Shown here: piece by piece, positions 1 through 5,218 of the stretch
Position numbering within the stretch: the first letter of the stretch is position 1
How the letters are laid out: each line of letters begins with the position of its first letter
From: Clostridiaceae bacterium
GTDB lineage: Bacteria; Bacillota_A; Clostridia; Clostridiales; Clostridiaceae
DNA length: 6,814 nt
Assembly (NCBI GenBank): GCA_029256485.1
Contig: JAQSXU010000175.1
Location: forward strand, 1-6,814
Reading direction: 5' to 3'
Made by a program: the position numbers and the translations under genes
Notes under the pieces: generated by a model
Told to the model about the DNA's origin: nothing
Seen by the model: only the letters and a program-made list of their open reading frames with translations
Database searches by the model: none

Positions 1-90
1 ATTACAATATTTACAAATCAAGAATCTAAAATTGAGGATTTAGAAAAAAGACTAACTAAACTTGAAGAACAAAACAAAGAAAATGAATAG
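1..90 (+). CDS. C-terminal end of an unidentified protein (partial, coiled coil)
   Basis: The frame is open from the first base to a TAG at 88-90 and encodes 29 residues. The tail is highly charged, rich in Lys and Glu, with Leu/Ile at heptad-like spacing (KIEDLEKRLTKLEEQ), so it probably forms a short C-terminal coiled coil or amphipathic helix. The start and main domain lie outside the window. Such tails occur on many small regulators (MerR-type, for example) and other proteins, so no function can be given. About 100 non-coding bases separate it from the next gene. Confidence 0.6.
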   Translation: MTIFTNQESKIEDLEKRLTKLEEQNKENE

Positions 91-150
91 TACAAATTCC
101 AATTTATTGCGGAAACTATGAGCATAATGTGCATTTGTGTTATTTAGAAT

Positions 151-170
151 TCTTCACATGAAGATTTTTT
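151..170 (+). terminator. weak intrinsic terminator-like hairpin
   Basis: A 5-bp stem TCTTC/GAAGA (151-155 with 160-164) with an ACAT loop is followed directly by six T residues (165-170). It sits 60 bases downstream of the stop of the upstream partial gene and just before the ribosome binding site of the next gene, where a terminator would be expected. The stem is short and AT-rich, so termination would be weak or the match may be chance. Confidence 0.35.
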
Positions 171-191
171 ACATTTTAAGTGAGGTATAAA

Positions 192-899
192 ATGAAACAT
201 AGACTTATTATCGTTGAAGGACTTCCCTGTTCAGGGAAAAGCAGTATATCAAAATATATTGCTGATTACTTGAAAGAAAATGATGAAAATATATGCTTTG
301 TAGATGAGGGGACTAAAAATCATCCAGCAGATTATGAATTCCATGGATATTTGTCAAAAAAAGAACTTAGTAGTTTTTCAGAAGAAGAACAAGATAGGAT
401 TTTAAAAGAATCTACTGTTGAAAACAATGGATATATTGTTCCGTTATCTAAAATGGAAGAGAGAATTTTAAAAAAACTACTTCAATATAAGATTTATGAC
501 TCATTGCCATGGGATACTGAGAAAAATGTTATGCTTAATCGATGGAAGCAATTTGTCAAGGATAGTGATAAGAGTATGACATATATTTTTAATTGTTGTC
601 TATTACAAAACCCTATGTGTGAAACAATGATTCGCTTCGACTATTCATATAAAGTCAGCAAGTCTTATGTGAAGAGTATTTGTGAAGTTATTAAAGAAAT
701 GAATCCTGTAATTTTTTATCTTAGGTGTAATGATATAAATAAGCGAATCTTACAGGTGTCAAGAGAAAGAGATAAAAAATGGCTTGACGAAGTAATTGAA
801 TACCATACAAAAGGGGCATACGGTATTCGTCATGAATTAGAAAATTTTATGGTTATATTGCTTGCCTTGAAGAAAGGCAAAAAAGAGAAGTATCGATAA
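192..899 (+). CDS. P-loop nucleotide kinase-like protein, N-terminal part of a frameshifted gene
   Basis: The protein begins with a beta strand and a clear Walker A P-loop, GLPCSGKSS (Gly10, Gly15, Lys16, Ser17), typical of P-loop NTPases and of nucleoside or nucleotide kinase-like folds. A later hydrophobic strand (VIFYLR, about residues 173-178) is followed by an Arg-rich stretch (SRERDKKW) that may act as a lid. The substrate is unknown. ATG 192 is preferred over the in-frame GTG at 180, because GTGAGG at 180-185 looks like the ribosome binding site and would be consumed by the earlier start. As it stands the ORF gives 235 residues. The last 16 or so (after LENFM, ending GKKEKYR) look like out-of-frame sequence: from about base 851 the -1 frame reads GYIACLEERQKRE and continues to 1003. 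One extra G at 851-852 would restore a protein of about 270 residues. Either the gene is a pseudogene or the base call is wrong. Confidence 0.75.
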   Translation: MKHRLIIVEGLPCSGKSSISKYIADYLKENDENICFVDEGTKNHPADYEFHGYLSKKELSSFSEEEQDRILKESTVENNGYIVPLSKMEERILKKLLQYKIYDSLPWDTEKNVMLNRWKQFVKDSDKSMTYIFNCCLLQNPMCETMIRFDYSYKVSKSYVKSICEVIKEMNPVIFYLRCNDINKRILQVSRERDKKWLDEVIEYHTKGAYGIRHELENFMVILLALKKGKKEKYR

Positions 900-1003
900 T
901 TCATGAATTGGAGTTGGAAAATTTTGTATTGATAGACCCTTTTAATGATTGGAATGAATCTCTTAATATTGTAAGAGCAACCTGTGATATACTTAAGTCG
1001 TAA
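851..1003 (+). pseudogene. C-terminal part of the P-loop kinase-like gene, displaced to the -1 frame
   Basis: This stretch has no start codon or ribosome binding site of its own. Its frame (codons beginning at 851, stop TAA 1001-1003) encodes about 50 residues beginning GYIACLEERQKREVSII and including FVLIDPFNDWNESL, which looks like ordinary protein. It overlaps the last 49 bases of the 192-899 ORF and extends 104 bases past that stop. Both parts join if the ATGG at 849-852 was originally ATGGG, giving Met-Gly-Tyr at the junction. The A6 run at 879-884 is not in the register of a standard A-AAA-AAG slippery heptamer, and frame 0 already looks unlike the family upstream of it, so a mutation or sequencing error is likelier than programmed frameshifting. 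Confidence 0.65.
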
Positions 1004-1032
1004 TTTTCAAGTATTGTGCATCATTTTATAAT
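1004..1032 (+). promoter_or_regulatory. sigma-A-type promoter candidate upstream of the GNAT gene
   Basis: A perfect -10 hexamer TATAAT (1027-1032) lies 17 bp downstream of TTTTCA (1004-1009), which matches four of six bases of TTGACA. Transcription would start near 1039, giving the acetyltransferase gene a leader of about 100 bases. The -35 begins immediately after the TAA of the kinase-like reading frame. Confidence 0.45.
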
Positions 1033-1064
1033 AGAATAACACGTAGAAATGTTCAAGTATTGTG
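1006..1064 (+). repeat. 13-bp direct repeat around the promoter
   Basis: TTCAAGTATTGTG occurs at 1006-1018 and again, identically, at 1052-1064, with start points 46 bp apart. The first copy overlaps the -35 and spacer of the candidate promoter; the second lies about 15 to 25 bases downstream of its likely start point. The pair could bind a regulator or be a leftover of a short duplication. The bases just outside the repeats differ, which argues against a recent larger duplication. Confidence 0.5.
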
Positions 1065-1141
1065 AATTATTGGGTTTGTGAAAATGATTTAAGATAATGA
1101 CGTAACACTCTAATTATATGATAATGTAGAAGAGGTTGATT

Positions 1142-1927
1142 ATGAATAATAAAGAAATATTGAGAATTTCTATGGAGCAATCAGCAATAGATTTTAATTG
1201 CTCCATAGATGATTTTATAAATAGTGGAAATACAGTTGTAATATCAAAACTAAATGATGGAGCAAAAAAATGCTTTAAGAAACCACAATTTTGCAGTTTT
1301 GCATATTACGGTGGCGGATTAGTTGCGTCAGTTGACGAACGAATTAAAGAGTTCATTAGTGAATTTATTACTAGACATCCAGGTTACACTTGTTTTGATA
1401 CACCACAATTAATTTTCCTTAACAAAGAACTTGAAAAGCATGGTAAATGTGTATGTCATATTGCAGAATTCTTTTTGCCAGATATAGAAAAGCAAGTAGA
1501 AATTAATAATAATATTGATGTAAAGGTTTTATCAGAAGAGGAGATTCCTTTTATATACAAAGATAATCGATTCCATATGGCATTGGGATATGGTAATGAA
1601 AGCAGTATGAAGGATGTATTGGCTGCTGTCGGATATATAGATGGAAAAATCGTTGGTATTGCTGGAGCAAGCAATTATAGCACAACAATGTGTAATGTAG
1701 GAATTGATGTATTACCCGAGTACAGGAGATTGGGTGTAGCGACAACTCTTACGAAGATATTAACTGATGAGATTATAAACCGTGGGTTAGTACCGTTTTA
1801 TTGTACAGCATGGTCAAATATTCCTTCAAAAAATAGTGCCATTAAGAGCAGTTATAGAACTGCATGGGTTGAAATGGCTGCTATTGATATTGATGCTGCG
1901 ATGAAAATTATGGGGGAAGCGAAATAG
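1142..1927 (+). CDS. GNAT family N-acetyltransferase
   Basis: A complete protein of 261 residues that most likely transfers the acetyl group of acetyl-CoA to an amine; the acceptor cannot be told. The GNAT fold occupies roughly residues 127-247. Motif A is clear: VGIDVLPEYRRLGVATTL, with Arg195, Arg196, Gly198 and Ala200 as the pyrophosphate-binding R-x-x-G-x-A loop. It is followed by a helix and the C-terminal signature NIPSKNSAIKSSYRTAWVE (226-244), where the Asn and Ser residues commonly contact CoA in this subgroup. The first 125 or so residues form an extra N-terminal region seen in longer stand-alone clostridial and Bacillus GNATs. ATG 1142 is chosen because AGAAGAGG (1128-1135) lies six bases upstream; the in-frame TTG at 1136 directly abuts that site. 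No signal peptide or membrane segment is visible, so it is probably cytoplasmic. It appears to be transcribed alone. Confidence 0.85.
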   Translation: MNNKEILRISMEQSAIDFNCSIDDFINSGNTVVISKLNDGAKKCFKKPQFCSFAYYGGGLVASVDERIKEFISEFITRHPGYTCFDTPQLIFLNKELEKHGKCVCHIAEFFLPDIEKQVEINNNIDVKVLSEEEIPFIYKDNRFHMALGYGNESSMKDVLAAVGYIDGKIVGIAGASNYSTTMCNVGIDVLPEYRRLGVATTLTKILTDEIINRGLVPFYCTAWSNIPSKNSAIKSSYRTAWVEMAAIDIDAAMKIMGEAK

Positions 1928-2029
1928 TTTATTGGATGCATATATACCTTCCGAAAGTATTTAAAAATCATATATCAATAGAAATAGTACATTATTATAA
2001 TAGGAATATTAAAATGGGGGAATAAGAGT

Positions 2030-2716
2030 ATGGACTTATTGTATAGGCATCCCAATATGGATGTAGTAGAAAAAAGACAAGATGTTATTTATAAAGTAAG
2101 TGATGAAAAGTTGTTGAAATTGGATGTATATTACTCAAATAACACTAATTTATCAAATATACCTACAGTTGTAGTAGTACATGGCAGTTCAACAATGGAA
2201 GATATCAAGGATATTAAACTTTTTCAATCATGGGGAAAGGTTTTAGCAGCCTCTGGTTTTAATACAGTTGTATTTAATTGGAGGCCTGAAGAAAGTCCAG
2301 ATGATATAAAAGATCTTATTTGCTTTCTTATCGGTAATTCTAATGATTTGAAACTAAATGTCAGCAACATAAGTATTTTTGCGTTTTCTTCAGGTGTAGA
2401 AATAGGTGTTAAAAATATTATGGAAATAAATACTGGGTTTATAAATAAGATAATTACTTATTACGGAAAACTAGATTCAAGTATTATAAAGATGATTGAC
2501 AAATCCTGTTTGCCAAGATTCTTAATTGCTATGGGATATTTAGATGATGTATATTCTGCTGATTGTAACGATAATTTTATTAAAGAAGTAAGGAATTTAG
2601 GATGTGAAGTTGAGTTTATATTACATTCAAAAGGTGAACACGGTTTTGAAGCATTTAATGAATGTGAAGAAACTAATAGAATTATTGAAGAGACAATTAA
2701 ATTTATAGAAAGATAG
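2030..2716 (+). CDS. small alpha/beta hydrolase (dienelactone hydrolase/esterase-like)
   Basis: A complete 228-residue protein with the alpha/beta hydrolase layout. Strand VVVV is followed by His51-Gly52 (oxyanion-hole motif HGSST). The nucleophile elbow is AFSSG with Ser120 as the likely nucleophile; the usual first Gly of G-x-S-x-G is Ala118, which some families accept. Asp172 or Asp173 (GYLDD, after the strand FLIAMG) is the likely acid, and His204 (GEHGF) the catalytic base. There is no lid domain, signal peptide or membrane segment, so a cytoplasmic esterase, thioesterase or peptidase-like activity is likely; the substrate is unknown. A GGGGG run (2016-2020) nine bases before ATG 2030 acts as ribosome binding site. 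The 102-base gap after the GNAT gene contains a TATAAT at 1996-2001 but no good -35, so co-transcription with the GNAT gene is possible. Confidence 0.8.
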   Translation: MDLLYRHPNMDVVEKRQDVIYKVSDEKLLKLDVYYSNNTNLSNIPTVVVVHGSSTMEDIKDIKLFQSWGKVLAASGFNTVVFNWRPEESPDDIKDLICFLIGNSNDLKLNVSNISIFAFSSGVEIGVKNIMEINTGFINKIITYYGKLDSSIIKMIDKSCLPRFLIAMGYLDDVYSADCNDNFIKEVRNLGCEVEFILHSKGEHGFEAFNECEETNRIIEETIKFIER

Positions 2717-2759
2717 TCTCGCAATATAAATTAAAGATGGAGAATAGAGAGGTGTCTTG

Positions 2760-2898
2760 ATGGATTCAGAAAATATTTGATATTTCAGGCATAACAGGAG
2801 CAATGAAAAATGCAAATTGTAGAAAAAATAATCCATTAGGTAAGTGCTACCACAAAGTAATACAAGTTGCAATTGATAAAGGTTTATTAATGAAATAA
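2760..2898 (+). pseudogene. broken small ORF of unknown function (about 45 residues)
   Basis: A good ribosome binding site (AGAGAGG, 2746-2752) lies seven bases before ATG 2760, but that frame stops after six codons (MDSENI). The +1 frame from about 2776 reads FDISGITGAMKNANC, then RKNNPLGKCYHKVIQ, then VAIDKGLLMK and a TAA at 2896-2898, with protein-like composition. Removing one base near 2774-2776 would join the start to this frame, giving about 45 residues with two Cys and two Lys-rich stretches. I do not recognise the family. It could be a decayed small protein or the tail of a larger deleted gene; chance is possible at this length. Confidence 0.35.
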
Positions 2899-2976
2899 TT
2901 ATGTTTATAATAGTCATTATTCACTTTGGAATTTAAACAGGAGTTTATTTTATTTATGAGGGAGGATTATTAAGAG

Positions 2977-2992
2977 GGGACATTTTTGTTCC
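2977..2992. repeat. short inverted repeat (6-bp stem, T4 loop)
   Basis: GGGACA (2977-2982) pairs with TGTTCC (2987-2992) around TTTT, with one G-T wobble. It is not followed by a T run on either strand, so it is not a terminator. It could be an operator, part of an old mobile-element end, or chance; no second copy is visible in the window. Confidence 0.3.
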
Positions 2993-3033
2993 ACACATAT
3001 AATCTCTTATCAAAAACCAAAATAGTTTATCAT

Positions 3034-3080
3034 AAAGCACATTAAAAGGATTTCCAATGAAGTCCAGGATGTGCTTTTTT
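3034..3080 (+). terminator. intrinsic terminator with an interrupted stem
   Basis: An outer stem AAAGCACAT/ATGTGCTTT (3034-3042 with 3069-3077) encloses an inner stem GGATT/AGTCC (3048-3052 with 3061-3065, one G-U pair), and the right arm runs into six T residues (3075-3080). The tail lies on the + strand side, so it would stop transcripts from the hydrolase gene or from whatever stood at 2760-2898. It lies about 360 bases past the hydrolase stop. Confidence 0.7.
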
Positions 3081-3253
3081 ATTTTGAACCCTTATTTTGA
3101 AAAATAAAAAGAAAGACAGAGAAATATCGAAGGAAAAAGATCTAAGATATATGATAAAAAGTTAAAACTATTGAATATTGAAATTGTGGACAGATTAGCC
3201 GAAAAGCAATCTGATTGTGGACAAAATAGAAAAAAGAGTGTAATATTTAATAG

Positions 3254-3509
3254 GACATGCACTGGGCGGGAGATTACATAGAATATTTTCAAAGCTATGC
3301 GTTTAAAGGATGGTCCTGATTTTTACAGTAAGATAGAAAAAGGAGATTTCAAATCTATATCCAGCTGGTTTGAAAAAAATATTTATTGTTATAGCAATTG
3401 TTTGACAGCCGGACAGCTTATGAAAAATCTTACTAGAGAAAAATTAAATGCGGATCACTTTTTACAATATTTGAACGACAAATATAAAGATATATATAAA
3501 TTTTCTTAA
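3254..3509 (+). pseudogene. C-terminal remnant of an M32 (Taq-type) carboxypeptidase
   Basis: The final 70 codons (3297-3506, stop TAA 3507-3509) encode a stretch including PDFYSKIEKGDFKSISSWF and later LNADHFLQYLNDKYKDIY. This matches the C-terminal helices of M32 metallocarboxypeptidases, which typically end GDF..I..W...NIH..G......L....TG..L....F..YL..KY..IY. Just upstream, in a different frame, 3254-3304 reads DMHWAGDYIEYFQSYAF, matching the family's conserved Q-D-x-H-W..GYFPSYALG segment. About a dozen codons expected between the two pieces are missing, and two stops (TAA, TAG) immediately precede the first piece. The N-terminal bulk, including the zinc-binding HEXXH, is absent. The remnant therefore cannot be an active peptidase. 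No ribosome binding site precedes ATG 3297, so the 70-residue ORF is probably not translated. Confidence 0.75.
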
Positions 3510-3576
3510 TAGTATTCAAACTACTACGAATATTGATAAATAGGTTTTTTGCTGTTAGCATAAGGGGGAGAGTTGT

Positions 3577-4491
3577 ATGCAGCAACATGTATTACAAGCG
3601 TATGATTATGCAAAAGAATGGCTCGGTCAAGGCAATGTGGCAAGTTATATTCCACAACTTGCCTGTGCAAATTCGAATAATCTGGCAATAGCTGTTACTA
3701 ATTTAAATGGAGAAGTGTATGCAGCAGGAGATGTTGAAGTTAAATTTACAATTCAAAGTATTTCCAAAGTTATTTTACTTGCCACGGCATTGAATGAGGC
3801 AGGCTTTGATAAGGTGTTTGAAAAGGTGGGAATGGAACCTACTGGTGACCCATTTAATTCCATTTTGCGGCTTGAAAGTATGATGAAAAAACCTCTTAAT
3901 CCAATGATAAATGCAGGGGCTATTGCAATCACTACATGTATTACAGGTCAAAACAAGGAAGAAAGATTTGAAAAGATATTTTCCACTGCAAAAATATTGT
4001 TTGATGATGAAAATCTAACATATGATAAATATGTATTTCAATCTGAAAAGCAGACAGGCAACAAAAATCGTTCGCTTGCATATATGATGAAATCCAACGG
4101 AGTGTTTGATGGAGATGTGGAAGAACACCTGGATGTCTATTTTAAAACCTGCTCAATTCTTGCAAATTGTAAACAGATAAGCTTTCTTGGTGCTGTTCTT
4201 GCAAATGGAGGGATATGCCCTAAAACAAAAAGACAGCTTTTGGCGCCGTTTATAGTCAAAGTTATATGTTCACTGATGACAACATGCGGAATGTACGATG
4301 CTTCCGGCGAGTATGCCATAAGAGTGGGAATACCATCGAAAAGTGGAGTTGGAGGCGGCATAATGGCAGCAGCTATAGGCAAAATGGGTATAGGAACTTT
4401 TTCACCAGCTCTCGACAACAAAGGAAATAGTTTTTGCGGAATAAAAGCAATGGAATATTTATCTTCAAAGCTCGCATTAAGTATATTTTAG
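3577..4491 (+). CDS. glsA: glutaminase A (L-glutamine amidohydrolase)
   Basis: A full-length 304-residue serine-dependent glutaminase that hydrolyses L-glutamine to L-glutamate and ammonia in the cytoplasm. The fold is that of beta-lactamases and penicillin-binding proteins. The catalytic motif is FTIQSISK, with nucleophile Ser61 and Lys64 (S-x-x-K), corresponding to Ser74/Lys77 of Bacillus YbgJ. Other family signatures are NPMINAGAI (Asn108, Asn112), SEKQTGNKNR (Glu157, Asn164), Tyr188 before KTCSI, GMYDASGEYA (Tyr240) and the PSKSGVGGGI loop (Lys255 to Gly261). All expected active-site residues are visible, so the enzyme is probably active. ATG 3577 has an excellent ribosome binding site, AAGGGGGAG (3562-3570), six bases upstream. 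The gene stands alone: a decayed carboxypeptidase precedes it and a strong terminator follows 45 bases after its stop. In this family roles include nitrogen supply and, through ammonia release, acid tolerance; nothing here decides between them. Confidence 0.95.
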   Translation: MQQHVLQAYDYAKEWLGQGNVASYIPQLACANSNNLAIAVTNLNGEVYAAGDVEVKFTIQSISKVILLATALNEAGFDKVFEKVGMEPTGDPFNSILRLESMMKKPLNPMINAGAIAITTCITGQNKEERFEKIFSTAKILFDDENLTYDKYVFQSEKQTGNKNRSLAYMMKSNGVFDGDVEEHLDVYFKTCSILANCKQISFLGAVLANGGICPKTKRQLLAPFIVKVICSLMTTCGMYDASGEYAIRVGIPSKSGVGGGIMAAAIGKMGIGTFSPALDNKGNSFCGIKAMEYLSSKLALSIF

Positions 4492-4535
4492 GAGCCATAT
4501 ATAGACAGAGAAGAACTTAGTTTTTTATATAATTC

Positions 4536-4568
4536 AAAATCCCTTGATTCAAGGGATTTTTATTTTTT
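4536..4568 (+). terminator. strong intrinsic terminator of glsA
   Basis: An 11-bp perfect stem AAAATCCCTTG/CAAGGGATTTT (4536-4546 with 4550-4560) closes a 3-base loop. The right arm runs into a T-rich tail (4557-4568, one A). It lies 45 bases after the glutaminase stop. The A run on its left could also give weak termination from the opposite strand, but no gene is visible there. Confidence 0.9.
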
Positions 4569-4769
4569 GAGTTAAAGTTATACTACGAAATTTTTGTGAT
4601 ATAAATGACATCTTTTTATATAAAACCTGTATTTAAGACTATCAACATAAGTTTAGTGCGTATATAGTTGTAATGTTGATTATTTTCACAAAGTCTATGA
4701 ATAATATAACTATAAATTATATATTCGGGCATTATTTTAGTTATAGTACAAAAATTAATCAGGAATTTA

Positions 4770-4815
4770 TTGACAAAATTAACATTTTATATATATAGTA
4801 AAGTGTTTGTATAAT
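4770..4815 (+). promoter_or_regulatory. sigma-A-type promoter(s) for the chemotaxis receptor leader
   Basis: A consensus -35 TTGACA (4770-4775) is followed after 18 bp by TATAGT (4794-4799), or after 16 bp by TATATA (4792-4797). A second, perfect -10 TATAAT lies at 4810-4815, with only a weak TTATAT 17 bp upstream. Transcription would begin near 4806 or near 4822. This is the best promoter in the window, and the next large gene downstream is the MCP at 5219. No flagellar-type (SigD-like) promoter was seen. Confidence 0.6.
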
Positions 4816-4832
4816 AAGTGGGTAAATATTAT

Positions 4833-4884
4833 TTAGCATAAATATAAAGGGGGTTAAATGTTGGCTGAAATTTTCATGCTAACC
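4833..4884 (+). promoter_or_regulatory. alternative stems enclosing a ribosome binding site in the leader
   Basis: TTAGCAT (4833-4839) pairs with ATGCTAA (4876-4882) and can be extended inward by AAAT/ATTT with a 2-base bulge, looping out the AAGGGGG site and ATG 4858. Alternatively GGTTA (4852-4856) pairs with TAACC (4880-4884), extended by ATG (4858-4860) with CAT (4875-4877), which would bury the start codon. The two folds share bases 4880-4882 and so exclude each other. In such AT-rich DNA the match may be chance. Confidence 0.3.
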
Positions 4885-4914
4885 AAATCAAAGAGATCAC
4901 ATTTGTTCTTATAA
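4858..4914 (+). CDS. possible 18-residue leader peptide
   Basis: ATG 4858 follows an AAGGGGG ribosome binding site (4847-4853) by four bases, just downstream of the strong promoter, and the frame ends at TAA 4912-4914. The peptide starts MLAEIFML and ends KSKRSHLFL, a hydrophobic start followed by a basic tail. It resembles no peptide I know and has no run of one amino acid that would suggest attenuation. Support rests only on the ribosome binding site and the position; it could equally be a relic of a lost gene. Confidence 0.3.
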   Translation: MLAEIFMLTKSKRSHLFL

Positions 4915-5001
4915 TAAATACTATTTATTAATATCAAACAATTATACAATACAGGGGGTATTTTTATAAGAAATAATTTAGATAATGAATGCTGAAAAAA
5001 G

Positions 5002-5015
5002 ATTGTTTAAACAAT
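5002..5015. repeat. 14-bp perfect palindrome in the leader
   Basis: ATTGTTTAAACAAT reads the same on both strands. It lies about 200 bases downstream of the promoter and 200 bases upstream of the MCP start. As DNA it could be a dimeric regulator site; as RNA it would form only a weak hairpin. The site is unusual in length but AT-rich, and there is no second copy in the window. Confidence 0.35.
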
Positions 5016-5218
5016 AACAATGTAAAGTACCTCATGTATCCAGGATTTTAATAAGGGTTATTAAGAAAAGTAAAAGATTGGAAATGTATTATTAATTCTT
5101 GGAATGAAAAAGACACTCACTAATTTTAATTAGAGTATTTAGCTGAAGTACTTATAAAATATTCAGTGACATAAAGAAAACTTTTAATGACATTTTAAGT
5201 ATAAGAGGAGGATTTAAG

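Larger units (their letters stand above)
2899..3253. other. gap with no intact gene between the broken small ORF and the carboxypeptidase remnant
   Basis: The gap holds a short hairpin (2977-2992), an intrinsic terminator (3034-3080) and a 57-codon stretch without stops (3108-3278, + strand) that has no ATG and no recognisable product. GGGAGG at 2961-2966 resembles a ribosome binding site but no start codon follows it at useful spacing. The reading frames on the opposite strand over 3092-3292 are low-complexity and look like shadows. The whole looks like eroded sequence between transcription units. Confidence 0.5.
4569..5218. other. 650-base non-coding region and leader upstream of the MCP gene
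   Basis: No ORF of meaningful size is visible on either strand. The left part (4569-4769) is AT-rich with only minor inverted repeats, such as TATAACTA/TAGTTATA around 4706-4746. From 4770 there is a strong promoter candidate, so about 4806-5218 would be a 410-base untranslated leader for the chemotaxis gene. It contains an 18-codon ORF with a fine ribosome binding site (4858-4914), stems around that site, a second G5 run (4954-4958) without a start codon, and a 14-bp palindrome (5002-5015). I looked for the conserved core of cyclic-di-GMP riboswitches, which often precede clostridial MCP genes, and did not recognise it. Confidence 0.5.

Noticed and set aside
180..191. GTG at 180 as start of the kinase-like gene
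   Set aside because: The GTGAGG that contains it is the natural ribosome binding site for ATG 192, and no such site precedes 180.
872..886. Programmed -1 frameshift at the A6 run in the kinase-like gene
   Set aside because: The run is in the wrong register for the A-AAA-AAG heptamer, and the upstream frame already departs from protein-like sequence about 30 bases earlier.
1136..1141. TTG at 1136 as start of the GNAT gene
   Set aside because: It directly abuts the AGAAGAGG site; ATG 1142 has proper spacing.
1973..2001. Promoter for the hydrolase gene (TATAAT at 1996-2001)
   Set aside because: The -10 is perfect, but at 16-18 bp spacing there is no hexamer matching more than two or three bases of TTGACA. 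In DNA this AT-rich, a lone TATAAT is weak evidence.
3533..3561. Promoter TTGATA-17-TAGCAT just before glsA
   Set aside because: Transcription would start at about 3567, inside the ribosome binding site, so it cannot give a normal glsA transcript.
4137..4421. Opposite-strand 94-codon ORF within glsA
   Set aside because: It lies wholly inside the clearly coding glutaminase and has no recognisable product. The other opposite-strand ORFs at 1456-1745, 2461-2917 and 3092-3292 are likewise low-complexity or antisense shadows.
4806..5218. Cyclic-di-GMP riboswitch upstream of the MCP gene
   Set aside because: This is a common arrangement in clostridia, so I looked for the conserved GEMM-I core and the class II pseudoknot sequences and saw neither. 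A covariance-model search would be decisive.
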